Made by a program: the position numbers and the translations under genes. Below, piece after piece: positions 16,783 to 25,995 of a stretch of 64,000 nt of DNA. The notes beneath the pieces were generated by a model that did no database searches, was not told the origin of the DNA, and saw only the letters and a program-made list of their open reading frames with translations. How positions within the stretch are numbered: position 1 is the first letter of the stretch; each line of letters begins with the position of its first letter. The DNA comes from Bacteroidota bacterium (GTDB taxonomy: Bacteria > Bacteroidota > Bacteroidia > Chitinophagales > Chitinophagaceae), in NCBI GenBank assembly GCA_026391455.1, contig JAPLEH010000010.1:1-64000 (forward strand). Direction: 5' to 3'.

Positions 16783-18204
16783 CTATAATAAGGTGGATGG
16801 ACACACATAATCACTTATGCTGAACTTATTTGTTTCCTTGATTGCTTTAAACCCTCCTTTTACATCCACCAGGTTTGAATACCCACGGGCGCGGAGTATG
16901 GAAGCAAAGATCATAGAGCGATACCCACCCGCACAATGCACATAATACGTCTTTGATTTATCAATACCTGCCAGTGCATCATTGATAAAATCAAGTGGTG
17001 CATTCTCCGCCTGTAGTATATGTTCACTCTGGTATTCACTTTTCTTACGCACATCCAATATGGCCACCGAAGGATCGCTGGCCTGTAAATCCGCCAATGC
17101 TTCCGCACTGATACTCGCAATCGTATCCAGTTCTTTCCCGGCTTTTTCCCAGGCTGCTATTCCACCTTCGAGATAACCTATCACATAATCATATCCCACA
17201 CGGCTTAAACGTGTCACCACTTCTTCTTCCGTGCCCGGTTCACAGATCAGGAGTATTTCCTGTTTGATATCGGGTATCATCGCACCCACCCAGGGTGCAA
17301 ATGATCCCTGCAAACCGATATTGATCGAGTTGGGCACAAATCCACCAGCGAATACCTGCGCTTCCCGCACATCCAGCATCAGCGCACCCGTTTCATTGGC
17401 TGCTGCTTCAAATGCATCCGGACTCATGGCATGTAAACCACGCTCCAGTACTTTGTCAATACTTTCATACCCTTCAATATTCAGCATCACATTCAATGGA
17501 AAATAAGCAGGTGGTGCCACGAGGCCGGTGGTCACTTCTTTGATAAACTCCTCGCGTGTCATATCCGGACGCAGCGCATAATTCGTCTTCTTCTGATTAC
17601 CCAATGTATCGGTGGTCTCCTTACTCATATTCTTTCCACAGGCACTTCCTGCTCCATGTGCCGGATATACAATAATATCATCCGACAGCGGCATGATCTT
17701 CGTACGCAGTGAATCATACAAATGTCCCGCCAGCATATCCTGTGTGAGTTCGGCCTTTACTTTCTGTGCCAGATCAGGCCGGCCCACATCGCCGATAAAC
17801 AATGTATCTCCACTGAACAACGCCACATCCTTTCCCTGTTCATCCTTCAGCAGGTAACAGGTACTTTCCATCGTATGACCAGGTGTATGCAGTGCTTTGA
17901 TCTTTAATTTTCCCAATGTCAATTCTTCCCCATCGGTCGCTGCATAAAAATCGAATGCAGGTTTTGCATTGGGACCATATACGATTTTCGCTCCGGTTTT
18001 GCCCGACAGATCGAGGTGACCGGATACAAAGTCTGCATGAAAATGCGTTTCCAGCACATATTTTATTTTGGCCCCATTTCGTGCAGCCTTATCCAGATAG
18101 GGTTGCACTTCGCGAAGCGGATCAATGATCGCCGCTTCTCCATCACTCTCAATATAGTATGCTCCCTGTGCCAGGCAACCAGTATAGATTTGTTCAATTT
18201 TCAT
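16783..18204 (-). CDS. CstB-like persulfide dioxygenase with two rhodanese domains
   Basis: Residues 1-240 form a metallo-beta-lactamase fold with the iron site THFHAD (H54, H56, D58), as in ETHE1-type persulfide dioxygenases. Two rhodanese domains follow: one at about 260-355 with an atypical active-site loop (LLICEPGTEEE), and one at about 370-473 with YYVHCAGGYRS, where Cys443 is the likely sulfur carrier. This three-part layout is that of staphylococcal CstB, which oxidises persulfides to thiosulfate. The start MKIEQIYTGCLAQ is standard. A TauE/SafE exporter gene lies upstream on the same strand, as in the cst operon. Confidence 0.88.
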   Translation of the reverse strand: MKIEQIYTGCLAQGAYYIESDGEAAIIDPLREVQPYLDKAARNGAKIKYVLETHFHADFVSGHLDLSGKTGAKIVYGPNAKPAFDFYAATDGEELTLGKLKIKALHTPGHTMESTCYLLKDEQGKDVALFSGDTLFIGDVGRPDLAQKVKAELTQDMLAGHLYDSLRTKIMPLSDDIIVYPAHGAGSACGKNMSKETTDTLGNQKKTNYALRPDMTREEFIKEVTTGLVAPPAYFPLNVMLNIEGYESIDKVLERGLHAMSPDAFEAAANETGALMLDVREAQVFAGGFVPNSINIGLQGSFAPWVGAMIPDIKQEILLICEPGTEEEVVTRLSRVGYDYVIGYLEGGIAAWEKAGKELDTIASISAEALADLQASDPSVAILDVRKKSEYQSEHILQAENAPLDFINDALAGIDKSKTYYVHCAGGYRSMIFASILRARGYSNLVDVKGGFKAIKETNKFSISDYVCPSTLL

Positions 18205-18562
18205 ATTGTGCTATTTAGAATTTTGTTTAACTATGAATACAAAGATGAGCGGGTTTTGGGGATGGGTAAATGACATTTGTCACAGAGTGGGAGGTACGGT
18301 GTTTGATGTACGATGTTAGATGTACGGTGTACGCGGTCTCCTCTATTTTAGAATTTAGATTGCCGGTTTTACTTTCCGCCACGGTTTACCTGCCGTAATG
18401 AAATGCAGGTAGGCGGACACGTCCGACTTCCGGTCTTTCTGTCTCTCGGACTTCCTGTCTTCCGGTCTTTCCGACTTTCGGACTTTCCGTCTTTCGGACT
18501 TACCGTCTTCCGGACTTACCGACTTCCGGTCTTTCGGACTTACCGACTTTCCGTCTTCCCCA
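18205..18562. other. Intergenic region with promoter of the CstB-like gene
   Basis: No gene is seen in this 358-bp gap. The minus-strand box CATCTTTG (18246-18239), one base off the TAnnTTTG consensus, could drive the CstB-like gene. The right half (18421-18559) is occupied by a period-8 tandem array described separately. Confidence 0.5.
18421..18559. repeat. Period-8 tandem repeat array
   Basis: About 17 octamers of the form CCG(A/T)CTT(T/C/A) or CGG(A/T)CTT(T/C/A) follow one another. Neighbouring units can pair locally (TCCGACTTTCGGA). A short copy of the same pattern occurs at 20122-20145. The array lies between two genes of the same strand. The open frame across it is only a translation of the repeat. 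Confidence 0.85.
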
Positions 18563-19381
18563 TCAATGACCGCTTCCCATTGGGAAAAAGAGCTCCTTGA
18601 TAATAATATAAACCCCCATCACAAGCACAAACCAACCGAATCCTTTTTTCAGGCTATTGGCGGAAACTTTTTTGCTTAGCTGATTGCCAATGAAAATTCC
18701 TACGATGGCGAGCCCGGTTATGGATAGCAATAAGGTCCAGTTCATGGTTGTCTTGCCCAGATCACCGGTAAATCCGATCAATGATTTGGCGGCGATAATC
18801 AGCAGTGATGTACCCACCGCCTGTTTCATCGGCAAATTACTCAGAATGACCAGTGCCGGTATAATCAGAAAACCTCCCCCTGCTCCTACCAATCCGGTAA
18901 GCACACCCACTACCGCTCCTTCGAGTAAGATCATCGGATAATTAAAATGTTGTTGCTGATTCTCCGATGTCGCTACTTGTTTTTTATCACGGATCATCGT
19001 CACCGATGCCACTACCATCAATATAGCAAACAGTATCATCATCAATAAGGACTTGGTCACCAAGAGGTCGCCAATTGAGAATACTTGTGCCGGTATGGCC
19101 GGTACGATAAAAGCACGGGTGGCAAATACGGCCGCAATAGAGGGTATACCAAAGATTAACGCGGTCTTCAGGTTGATCTCACCACTTTTGTATTTCGGAT
19201 AACTGCCTACCAAACTGGTGGCGCCTACAATAAATAAAGAGTACGCGGTGGCGGTAACAGGCGATACACCAAATAAATAGACCAACACCGGTACTGTAAG
19301 AATGGAACCTCCACCGCCGATCAATCCGAGTGAGATGCCAATTACCAACGAAGCGATATAGCCGATTATTTCCATTGCCAT
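18563..19381 (-). CDS. Sulfite exporter TauE/SafE family membrane protein
   Basis: The 272-residue protein has about eight membrane segments in two similar halves. Each half opens with a glycine-rich motif: IGISLGLIGGGGSILTVPVL near 15-34, and VGVLTGLVGAGGGFLIIPAL near 156-175. That is typical of TauE/SafE (DUF81) anion exporters. Members export sulfite, thiosulfate or other sulfur-containing anions. It lies upstream of the CstB-like gene on the same strand, so export of thiosulfate or sulfite made during sulfide detoxification is a likely role. Confidence 0.9.
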   Translation of the reverse strand: MAMEIIGYIASLVIGISLGLIGGGGSILTVPVLVYLFGVSPVTATAYSLFIVGATSLVGSYPKYKSGEINLKTALIFGIPSIAAVFATRAFIVPAIPAQVFSIGDLLVTKSLLMMILFAILMVVASVTMIRDKKQVATSENQQQHFNYPMILLEGAVVGVLTGLVGAGGGFLIIPALVILSNLPMKQAVGTSLLIIAAKSLIGFTGDLGKTTMNWTLLLSITGLAIVGIFIGNQLSKKVSANSLKKGFGWFVLVMGVYIIIKELFFPMGSGH

Positions 19382-19520
19382 GCATGTTTAGCATGCAAAG
19401 GTCATGCAGTGGCCCGCCCCCCACAGTGATAAAGGTTACGCAGGCCGAAGAGGTTTTTACTCAGCGAATCAGTTCAGTGATTTTCAGTGTATCTTTCCGG
19501 TAAATACAATCCCTTTATAT

Positions 19521-19961
19521 ATGCGTAAATATTTGTTTGCCCTGCTGTTGTTGCTGGCCTTTCGTCCGGCTATGGCACAAAAAGCCTCCCTGAATCATAT
19601 TGCCCTATGGGTGGTAGATCTGAAGACCAGTACTCAATTTTACCAGCAGATTATCGGACTCGATACCATTCCCGAACCCTTTCATGATGGTAAACATACC
19701 TGGTTCAGTATCGGTCCCAAAAGCCACCTGCACCTCATACAAGGAGCACCGATGGCTGATGATCACCCGAAGAACTCGCATCTCTGTTTTACTGTTGCCT
19801 CCGTAGCCGATTTCATCAAAGTGCTGGTACAAAAAAATATACCATTCGAAAATTGGTTGGGGGATAAAAACGCCGTTACCACCCGGGTGGATGGCGTAAA
19901 ACAGATCTATTTCAAAGACCCGGATGGATATTGGATTGAAGTGAATGACGCGGGAGAATAG
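19521..19961 (+). CDS. Secreted VOC (glyoxalase-fold) protein
   Basis: The 146-residue protein starts with a signal peptide (MRKYLFALLLLLAFRPAMAQ) and continues as a single vicinal-oxygen-chelate domain. It contains LNHIALWVVDLKTSTQFY near the N-terminus and YFKDPDGYWIEV at the C-terminus, with likely metal ligands His and Glu. Substrate is unknown; most relatives are glyoxalase- or dioxygenase-like. The frame is open from 19404, but the ATG at 19521 gives the signal peptide and fits the position of a weak TATCTTTC box at 19490-19497. Confidence 0.85.
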   Translation: MRKYLFALLLLLAFRPAMAQKASLNHIALWVVDLKTSTQFYQQIIGLDTIPEPFHDGKHTWFSIGPKSHLHLIQGAPMADDHPKNSHLCFTVASVADFIKVLVQKNIPFENWLGDKNAVTTRVDGVKQIYFKDPDGYWIEVNDAGE

Positions 19962-19964
19962 ATG

Positions 19965-20064
19965 ATAACTAATAGTGAATAGATGATAGTGCTGGCGCCG
20001 GATTCAGGTTGCACTATTCACGGAAATAACTAATAGTTAATAGATGATAGTGCTTGCGCCAGAT
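19965..20064. repeat. Direct repeat pair (ATAACTAATAGT...GCGCC)
   Basis: Two copies of a 38-39-bp unit, at 19965-20003 and 20026-20064, differ at only a few positions. Both contain AATAGATGATAGTGCT and a GCGCC segment. A shorter relative is present at about 15008-15040. They lie between two rightward genes and encode nothing. Confidence 0.75.
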
Positions 20065-20213
20065 AAGGTTTCCCCCCTGTAGCACTCTCCGAGAAAAAAG
20101 TACTACCCCAACTATTCACTTCCTGACTTTCCGTCTTTCGGACTATCATCTTCACAACAATCATCTATCATCTTATTCATTTATCTTTGCTCCCCAATTA
20201 ATACTCTCATATA

Positions 20214-20864
20214 ATGAAATTTTATAATTTACTGATTAAATATCGCCCTTGGGTAGGACTAGTGTTGCTGGCCCTCGGGATATATGTGAACTATTCTGCC
20301 AGTTTCTGGCCGGCCTTCCCGCTTTACCTGGTTGGTGTGATACTGGTTTTGGGTCATTTTTTCTTTGGGCCCCTGCGGCTGATCCAGGAATACATGGAAA
20401 ACGGGGATATGGACGGTGCGGAGAAAGTGCTGAGTTCGATCAAATTTCCTAACCTGCTCTTCAAACCCATTCGTTCGGTGTATTATACCCTCAAAGGGAA
20501 TATCGCCATGATGAAACAGGATTTTGACGGTGCTGAAAAAAATATGAAGAAAGGGCTTGATCTGGGTATGCCGATGAAAGAGGCAGAAGGTGCCAGCATG
20601 CTCCAAATGGGTATGCTTTGTATGCAGAAAGGAGATCAGAAACAAGCTGAAAGTTATATCCGTGCTGCGATCCGAAAAGGTTTGCCGGATAAAGAAAATG
20701 AGGCCGCTGCCTATTTGCAGATGTGCAGCATTATGATGAACAAGCGGGAGTTTCGTGCAGCCAAAGATTTTTTCCGCAAGGCGAAAGCCCTGAAGCCCAC
20801 CACTCCTCAGATCGTAGACCAGATCAAACAGATCGAAAAATATATTCCCCGCATGCCCGGATAA
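20214..20864 (+). CDS. TPR-repeat membrane protein
   Basis: The 216-residue protein has two membrane segments at the N-terminus (about 13-32 and 37-55), then three to four tetratricopeptide-like helical pairs up to about residue 205, for example GNIAMMKQDFDGAEKNMKKG and AYLQMCSIMMNKREFRAAKD. It is probably a membrane-anchored scaffold facing the cytoplasm. A TATCTTTG box at 20182-20189 lies 25 bases upstream. No specific function can be read. Confidence 0.8.
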   Translation: MKFYNLLIKYRPWVGLVLLALGIYVNYSASFWPAFPLYLVGVILVLGHFFFGPLRLIQEYMENGDMDGAEKVLSSIKFPNLLFKPIRSVYYTLKGNIAMMKQDFDGAEKNMKKGLDLGMPMKEAEGASMLQMGMLCMQKGDQKQAESYIRAAIRKGLPDKENEAAAYLQMCSIMMNKREFRAAKDFFRKAKALKPTTPQIVDQIKQIEKYIPRMPG

Positions 20865-20885
20865 GGGACTTGCTGTTTTACTTTT

Positions 20886-20920
20886 TTCAAAAGGCGATTG
20901 TTTTACAGTCGCTTTTTTTA
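20886..20920 (+). terminator. Terminator of the TPR gene
   Basis: GGCGATTG and CAGTCGC can pair with a short loop and are followed by TTTTTTT, 25 bases after the stop codon. Confidence 0.65.
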
Positions 20921-21003
20921 TGCAAACCAGCATAGGGATTCAATTAGATCAGAGAAGAGACGCTGTATTTTCTTCTTGGTCCCTGAATGTGCTGCTGCGT
21001 AGT

Positions 21004-21250
21004 GAACCACATAGATATATAGGTACATAGATTGAAACATAGAATACTATGTGTTAACCTATCTTTTCTATATTCCTATGTGGTGAAAATATCACGGAGA
21101 AGAAATTCCACTGGGCTCGTTTTGGAAAGGTTGTTTGGGCTCTTGCGTACTGAACCACATAGATAAATAGGGACATAGTTGTGAAACATAGAAGGCTATG
21201 TGTTAACCTATCTTTTCTATATTCCTATGTGGTGCAATATCACGGAGAAG
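21004..21250. repeat. Two copies of a CACATAG-ended inverted-repeat element
   Basis: Each copy is about 98 bp. It opens with ACCACATAG and carries the inverted CTATGTGGT 70-80 bp later (21006-21014/21076-21084 and 21154-21162/21225-21233), with an inner AACATAG/CTATGT pair and a common tail ATATCACGGAGAAGAA. The 3' halves (GTGTTAACCTATCTTTTCTA) are almost identical. The layout predicts two long hairpins. Confidence 0.85.
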
Positions 21251-21257
21251 AAGCCCC

Positions 21258-21292
21258 AAAAACAAGGCCGGCCCGAAATACCGGCCGGCCCT
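21258..21292 (-). terminator. Terminator of the 518-residue secreted protein gene
   Basis: On the minus strand GGCCGGCC is repeated on both sides of a short loop and followed by TTGTTTTT. It lies 25 bases after the stop of the gene at 21316-22872. Confidence 0.75.
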
Positions 21293-21315
21293 GTAAATGT
21301 TCGTTTGAAAAAGCA

Positions 21316-22872
21316 TTAATTGAGTTTCTCAATATGCATTTCCAGTCGTTTATCTTTTTTGAAATAGTCCATGATCAGCACCTGCCCCTGTTTACTGGGA
21401 TATACAGCGGAGAATTTGGCATCCGACTTGGTATTGATCCGGTCGGTGGTCACTTTGCCATCTGTAACCGTTATTGAATTAAACGTACCCCCTTTATAGC
21501 CACCTTTCTCTTTCACAAAATCACTGTAACAAACAGAGAAGGAAGTTTTATCACTGTTCAATTGTGTATACGCATAATCAAATCCACCGTAATAATATTT
21601 TACCATTTTACCCAGCAGGGTAAGACTTACAAATTCATACCCACCCGGTAATTCCACATTGTTCTTATTCTTCTCGTAGATCTTGGCGCCTTTGATATTG
21701 AAATCCTGATCAAAATTCAGCAGTATCATATTGGTGATCTGCACTTTGGACATACTGGCACCACGACCGCGTGTGAGCAACTGCGAAGCAATACCTAATG
21801 CACTCGCCACTTTTTTATATCCTTCACCCACGGCATATATTTTTCCATCTGCCGTTTGCACGATCTGGTGTACATACATATACCCGAAATCTTCGATCTT
21901 TCCTTTGGATGATACATCCAGGTATTTGGCCATATCCAATTCCCAGGATACATATTTTTCTCCGGCGATCTTTCCCTTTTCATCCACATTCCAGAAAGCG
22001 AAGCCCTTGGATTTATCTTTCATGATATTGGCATCCACATCGAAGTATTCACCATAGATATAGGCTTTACCATCATTGACCACCGACAGGCTGGAAGGAT
22101 AGAACCGGTATTTGGAATCCGTTTCTTTTTCAAACAGCATTTTACCGTTTTCCAGGCTCAGCCCCAGAATATATGAATCGGGTTTCTGATCGAATGCCCC
22201 GCCAAAACGAAGCACTTCGATATATACCACGCCATTGTAAGTACCGAGGTAGTCACCTACAAATCGTTTTCCGCCGATCGTAGGGGTATATGACCATTGC
22301 TTTTTCTTTCCCGAAGCGAAATAGTCAACCTGGAAGGTATAGTCTTTGTCTTCGCGGCTGGGTGTAACGGAAATAAAACCGGTTCCATCGATTGGGTAGA
22401 GCCCTTTGAACTGCTCTTCATCGTCATCCATGGCCAGATAAGTAGATTCCAGAAAACGTTCTTCTTTTTTGGTAAGCTGGCGCATATAGTTGAATTTCTT
22501 CTTGCCATCGGCACCATACACCTGGTAATCGAAGGTATTCTCATCGTCGTTGTAAAACAGAAATATCAGATCAGTGCCATTGAAAGAAGATTCCAGTATA
22601 TACACATGTTTGGAATCCTGAAACTTCACATCTTTCAATACCTTGAGTGAATTGTCGGTGATACGAAGGGTGTATTCATTGGTTTTCTTATCGATCTTAT
22701 CGCTGATGAAGAAAAAATAATAGCCCTTTACTTCCGATCCTTCTTTGATGGCCGCCGCATTACGTGGAGAGGCTTTCTGTACATTTTCCACGGTCATGCG
22801 TTGCGCCTGAACGAGGGTGCCACACAGGCAGGCCACGACCATGAACAGAAACATTTTTTTCATTGATTGCAT
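21316..22872 (-). CDS. Secreted protein of unknown function (518 aa)
   Basis: The product begins with a signal peptide (MQSMKKMFLFMVVACLCGTLVQAQ). The rest is rich in beta-strands with repeated short blocks such as YIYGEYFDVDANIMKDKSKG and IYAVGEGYKK, which suggests a beta-propeller-like fold. No catalytic motif is recognised. It lies 30 bp downstream of an M48 protease gene on the same strand and is probably cotranscribed with it. The protein at 24452-25957 has a similar size and style, so the two may be distant relatives. Confidence 0.7.
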   Translation of the reverse strand: MQSMKKMFLFMVVACLCGTLVQAQRMTVENVQKASPRNAAAIKEGSEVKGYYFFFISDKIDKKTNEYTLRITDNSLKVLKDVKFQDSKHVYILESSFNGTDLIFLFYNDDENTFDYQVYGADGKKKFNYMRQLTKKEERFLESTYLAMDDDEEQFKGLYPIDGTGFISVTPSREDKDYTFQVDYFASGKKKQWSYTPTIGGKRFVGDYLGTYNGVVYIEVLRFGGAFDQKPDSYILGLSLENGKMLFEKETDSKYRFYPSSLSVVNDGKAYIYGEYFDVDANIMKDKSKGFAFWNVDEKGKIAGEKYVSWELDMAKYLDVSSKGKIEDFGYMYVHQIVQTADGKIYAVGEGYKKVASALGIASQLLTRGRGASMSKVQITNMILLNFDQDFNIKGAKIYEKNKNNVELPGGYEFVSLTLLGKMVKYYYGGFDYAYTQLNSDKTSFSVCYSDFVKEKGGYKGGTFNSITVTDGKVTTDRINTKSDAKFSAVYPSKQGQVLIMDYFKKDKRLEMHIEKLN

Positions 22873-22902
22873 AGTGAATGTTTGGTTGTTATTATAAAAA
22901 AA

Positions 22903-24279
22903 TTAGGGTTGTTTATGTTGTTTCGCTTTATTCCATTCGGCAGCAAATGCGGCATAGTCCTTCATTTGTTCGCTGTATGCCGTACAAAAATAATAAGCAA
23001 GGTCGGCTATCTCTTCCAGCCTGATCCGGTAGAGCATCCGTAAGAGCAAGTTGTACGACTCCGGGTATTGCCTGTTCTCCGAATCCACACTCAAACCAAG
23101 TGTATGGTCTTTTTGCTGCTGGTACAATAAGTTCAGGTCGCGGGCAATGGAGTAAATGGCCATAGTGGTATTCTTTCCTTCCTGCAGCAATTGCAGGTTA
23201 AAATAGAGATTGCGGCTGATATTGCCGGCGGCAAAACACTCTTCAATGATCTCGGCGAGAAAATCTTCCTTCAACTTGCTGAAGGTTTGCTGATCCACGA
23301 GAAAGTCATTGCCTTTGATCAATACGGCTGAATCTTTTAATAATTCAATCCGTTTGGAACAATCCGGATGAGTCTTGAGTGAATCCCTTTCCTTTTTAGC
23401 CAAAGCTGATTCATCTTCCGGATTCATCGCTCCAAATATGGCCGATTCCTTCTTGATCCATTTATCCCGAAACGGATATCCGGGAAAGCTAAACAGCTTT
23501 TTCAGATCTGGTGCCTTTAAAAAACTGGTATCGTCCACTTTGTCGAGCAATTCCATAGTGGTAATAAAGGCCTGACCGTTGTAACCTGCATTTTTCAGAA
23601 ACCGCAGTCCCACGCGGTCGGCTTCTGCTTCATTGTCGCGGCTATGGCGGCGTATATCAAAGGCGATGGTCTTTACCAGTTTTTCGTATTGGGCCATTAC
23701 CTGGTACTCCTGCTTTTCCAGCCGTTTGATCTCTTTCTTAAAATCATCGCTGTTCACCCTTTCCACATACTTCCGGATCTTTTTGCCGCTATGATCGAGG
23801 TAATAATGAGCGAGTTCATGGCTGAGTACAAAGGCCATTTCCGCCTCGTTTTGCAGAAACACAAACAAACCGGCATTGAAAGCAATGGTACCATCACCAA
23901 TACTATAAGCATTTGGCCAGAGGTCCCGGGAAAATACAATGCGGGTATCCAATCCTTTTAATGAGGGATTGGCATCCACGATCCGCTTTACCACATTGTT
24001 GATATAGGTATAGGCTTTCTCTTCTGTAACGGAGCGGGTGGTGAGCAGCAGGTCTTTCACCATGGCCAACTGACTTTCGTAGGCCTTTTTATAATCTTTG
24101 AGGTTGTCTTTTCCTAAAGATGCTGTGAGTGTTTTATTTTTTACTTCGGCGGCATTGTATAAGTTACGTTTCAGCAAGGTATCGTCTTTCTGAAATGTAT
24201 AAACAACGGATTGAGCAGTGCAAAAAAAAGGTGCAATACCGCAGCATAGAGTGAATAAAACTTTACTGATAAAGGCCAT
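22903..24279 (-). CDS. Secreted M48-family zinc metalloprotease
   Basis: The 458-residue protein has a signal peptide (core VLFTLCCGIAPFFCTAQS) and the gluzincin motif HELAH at 154-158. The third ligand segment DNEAEADRVGLRFL lies near 215-228. This is the M48 (Ste24/BepA-like) core, with a C-terminal helical region in place of membrane segments. A periplasmic quality-control role is likely by family. It is upstream of the 518-residue secreted protein gene with a 30-bp gap. Confidence 0.88.
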   Translation of the reverse strand: MAFISKVLFTLCCGIAPFFCTAQSVVYTFQKDDTLLKRNLYNAAEVKNKTLTASLGKDNLKDYKKAYESQLAMVKDLLLTTRSVTEEKAYTYINNVVKRIVDANPSLKGLDTRIVFSRDLWPNAYSIGDGTIAFNAGLFVFLQNEAEMAFVLSHELAHYYLDHSGKKIRKYVERVNSDDFKKEIKRLEKQEYQVMAQYEKLVKTIAFDIRRHSRDNEAEADRVGLRFLKNAGYNGQAFITTMELLDKVDDTSFLKAPDLKKLFSFPGYPFRDKWIKKESAIFGAMNPEDESALAKKERDSLKTHPDCSKRIELLKDSAVLIKGNDFLVDQQTFSKLKEDFLAEIIEECFAAGNISRNLYFNLQLLQEGKNTTMAIYSIARDLNLLYQQQKDHTLGLSVDSENRQYPESYNLLLRMLYRIRLEEIADLAYYFCTAYSEQMKDYAAFAAEWNKAKQHKQP

Positions 24280-24451
24280 ACTATTTATCTAAAAGTCAAA
24301 TATATAGGAAAAAAATGAGGTGTATTCCCAGTAAAGTTTGCCGCTCTGAATATAGTCGTAAGCTACTGATAAGAAATCTGTTATCATTGCCGATACAGCA
24401 GGATAAGCATAGAGCAGATTACAACATTGCTGCTGTCTTACTCATTGAAAA

Positions 24452-25957
24452 TTAGTCATATGCACCAACTATTGAGGGCACCGGATTTTTCAATACACGT
24501 TCATCCACTTTGATCATACGGTCTACATAATAGACAACGTATCTCCTATTGCCGATGTATTGCCTTTTAATTACAAAGGAGCCACGCTGGTTGAATTCTG
24601 CAGCCGGGCTATCTGGTGCATCAGGTTTTTCCACTTTTTTATAACTATCTCCGGCCGTAGTATTATTATTTACTTCACTCCAGCTAGTTTTTTTGACGGA
24701 TGGTTGTTGAGAACCAGGCTCAAAAATGAAACCGGCTGATGTGGATACATACCATAAGGCAGAGCTCATCGTGTTCAGGCCGGTACGGAGCGTGGAGGTA
24801 GCCGCAGCCAATTCTTTCATATCATAATTAGCAAGACTAATCAGTATCATACCCTCTTTCTGATATCTCGCTGTTATAGCACAGGAATGTTTGAACATTT
24901 CAGTACAGAATTTATCCATACTGATGTCTTCTACTTTCTCTTTCAGAACACTGGTGCTGATTGTGCCAGGCAAAGTTTCATAAGTGACCGGGCCATAACT
25001 AAAGGGCACTGATTTATCTTTCTCATTATACACATAATGGTACACTAACTTCTTTGACTCTCTGTCAAAAACACCAAACACACCACCGGCTTTATATGCG
25101 GCCAGCAAATAAACATAGTTGCCATAGAGTAGTGCAGCCGTATTCAGATTTTTATCACCGGCGCCACCAGGCAATTTATCTGCCAGTGAATATATCTGGC
25201 TTTTCAGTTTACGGCCTGTTTTTTTGTCATAATAGCTGAGCTCTGTTACCGGCTCATCATTGGCCACTAAAATGGCGTATTTGTCGGGCTGGACGTATAA
25301 ATGCACTTTGTTTCGGGTGAAGTAAGCGCTGGTTACAGAAATACTGTCAATGGTTTTCACCTGGTTGTATAGTTCTTCCGCACTGTATTTCTTTGTTTTA
25401 CCCACTGGTAATTCGGAGTTTAACTGTAGGGTTACACTTTTGGCTGTAAAATCAGGCAAAAAACTGGTGATGGCAACCTCCTTATTTTTATTCAGATACA
25501 TCACGTATTTATCATTACCGTCAATAAATAACTCTTCCATGTAGTTCTTTGCTTTATCATCCGCATATTTCTCATCAATGGTTAGCGTTTGTGCAGTAAA
25601 GTCCACCGTCTCACGTGTATAACCATATACGGTACGCAAAATAAAAGCCCATTTGGACTTGGTATGCGACATCCTGAAAATTTTGAATGCATCGTCCCTG
25701 AAGTTGGTTTCGCGATTACTTACGGAAATCTTGCTGATCAGCTTCCATTTGGGGTCCACCCAATAAAAAAGCAGTTCTTTTTTACCACTATATACCAGTA
25801 TTTTTTCTAGTGTTACGGAATCTTCAATGATCCGGGCTTCACCTACGCTTTTCGCTGTGAGGTTTTTAGTATTAAAGTCATCCTGAAATACGATTTTCTG
25901 CGCTGATGCTACAATAAATGTCAAACAGGAAAAGAGGAGTAGTGTAGATTTTTTCAT
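24452..25957 (-). CDS. Secreted protein of unknown function (501 aa)
   Basis: The signal peptide MKKSTLLLFSCLTFIVASAQ is clear. The remainder is beta-rich, with segments like YVYLLAAYKAGGVFGVFDRES that suggest a propeller-like fold. No motif identifies a reaction. It stands 172 bp upstream of the M48 gene on the same strand, and its organisation resembles the 518-residue protein at 21316-22872. Confidence 0.7.
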   Translation of the reverse strand: MKKSTLLLFSCLTFIVASAQKIVFQDDFNTKNLTAKSVGEARIIEDSVTLEKILVYSGKKELLFYWVDPKWKLISKISVSNRETNFRDDAFKIFRMSHTKSKWAFILRTVYGYTRETVDFTAQTLTIDEKYADDKAKNYMEELFIDGNDKYVMYLNKNKEVAITSFLPDFTAKSVTLQLNSELPVGKTKKYSAEELYNQVKTIDSISVTSAYFTRNKVHLYVQPDKYAILVANDEPVTELSYYDKKTGRKLKSQIYSLADKLPGGAGDKNLNTAALLYGNYVYLLAAYKAGGVFGVFDRESKKLVYHYVYNEKDKSVPFSYGPVTYETLPGTISTSVLKEKVEDISMDKFCTEMFKHSCAITARYQKEGMILISLANYDMKELAAATSTLRTGLNTMSSALWYVSTSAGFIFEPGSQQPSVKKTSWSEVNNNTTAGDSYKKVEKPDAPDSPAAEFNQRGSFVIKRQYIGNRRYVVYYVDRMIKVDERVLKNPVPSIVGAYD

Positions 25958-25995
25958 GACCGTTATTTATCCCGTAAAGTTAACGGTTACTACCT

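Larger units (their letters stand above)
20865..21315. other. Convergent intergenic region with repeats and terminators
   Basis: This 451-bp gap lies between two convergent genes. It holds the terminator of the left gene, two copies of an inverted-repeat element (21004-21101 and 21152-21250) and the terminator of the right gene. No coding region is supported. Confidence 0.7.

Noticed and set aside
18421-18559. CRISPR-like array
   Set aside because: Units are only 8 bp, contiguous, with no spacers and no cas genes.
18403-18600. Open frame of 65 codons with repeated LPVFR-like residues
   Set aside because: It is the translation of the period-8 DNA array and has no start signal or homologue style.
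20259-20933. Minus-strand frame of 224 codons over the TPR gene
   Set aside because: It would cover a supported gene and its terminator and shows no family motif.
21181-21477. Plus-strand frame crossing the CACATAG repeat
   Set aside because: It runs through non-coding repeat and the antisense of the secreted protein gene.
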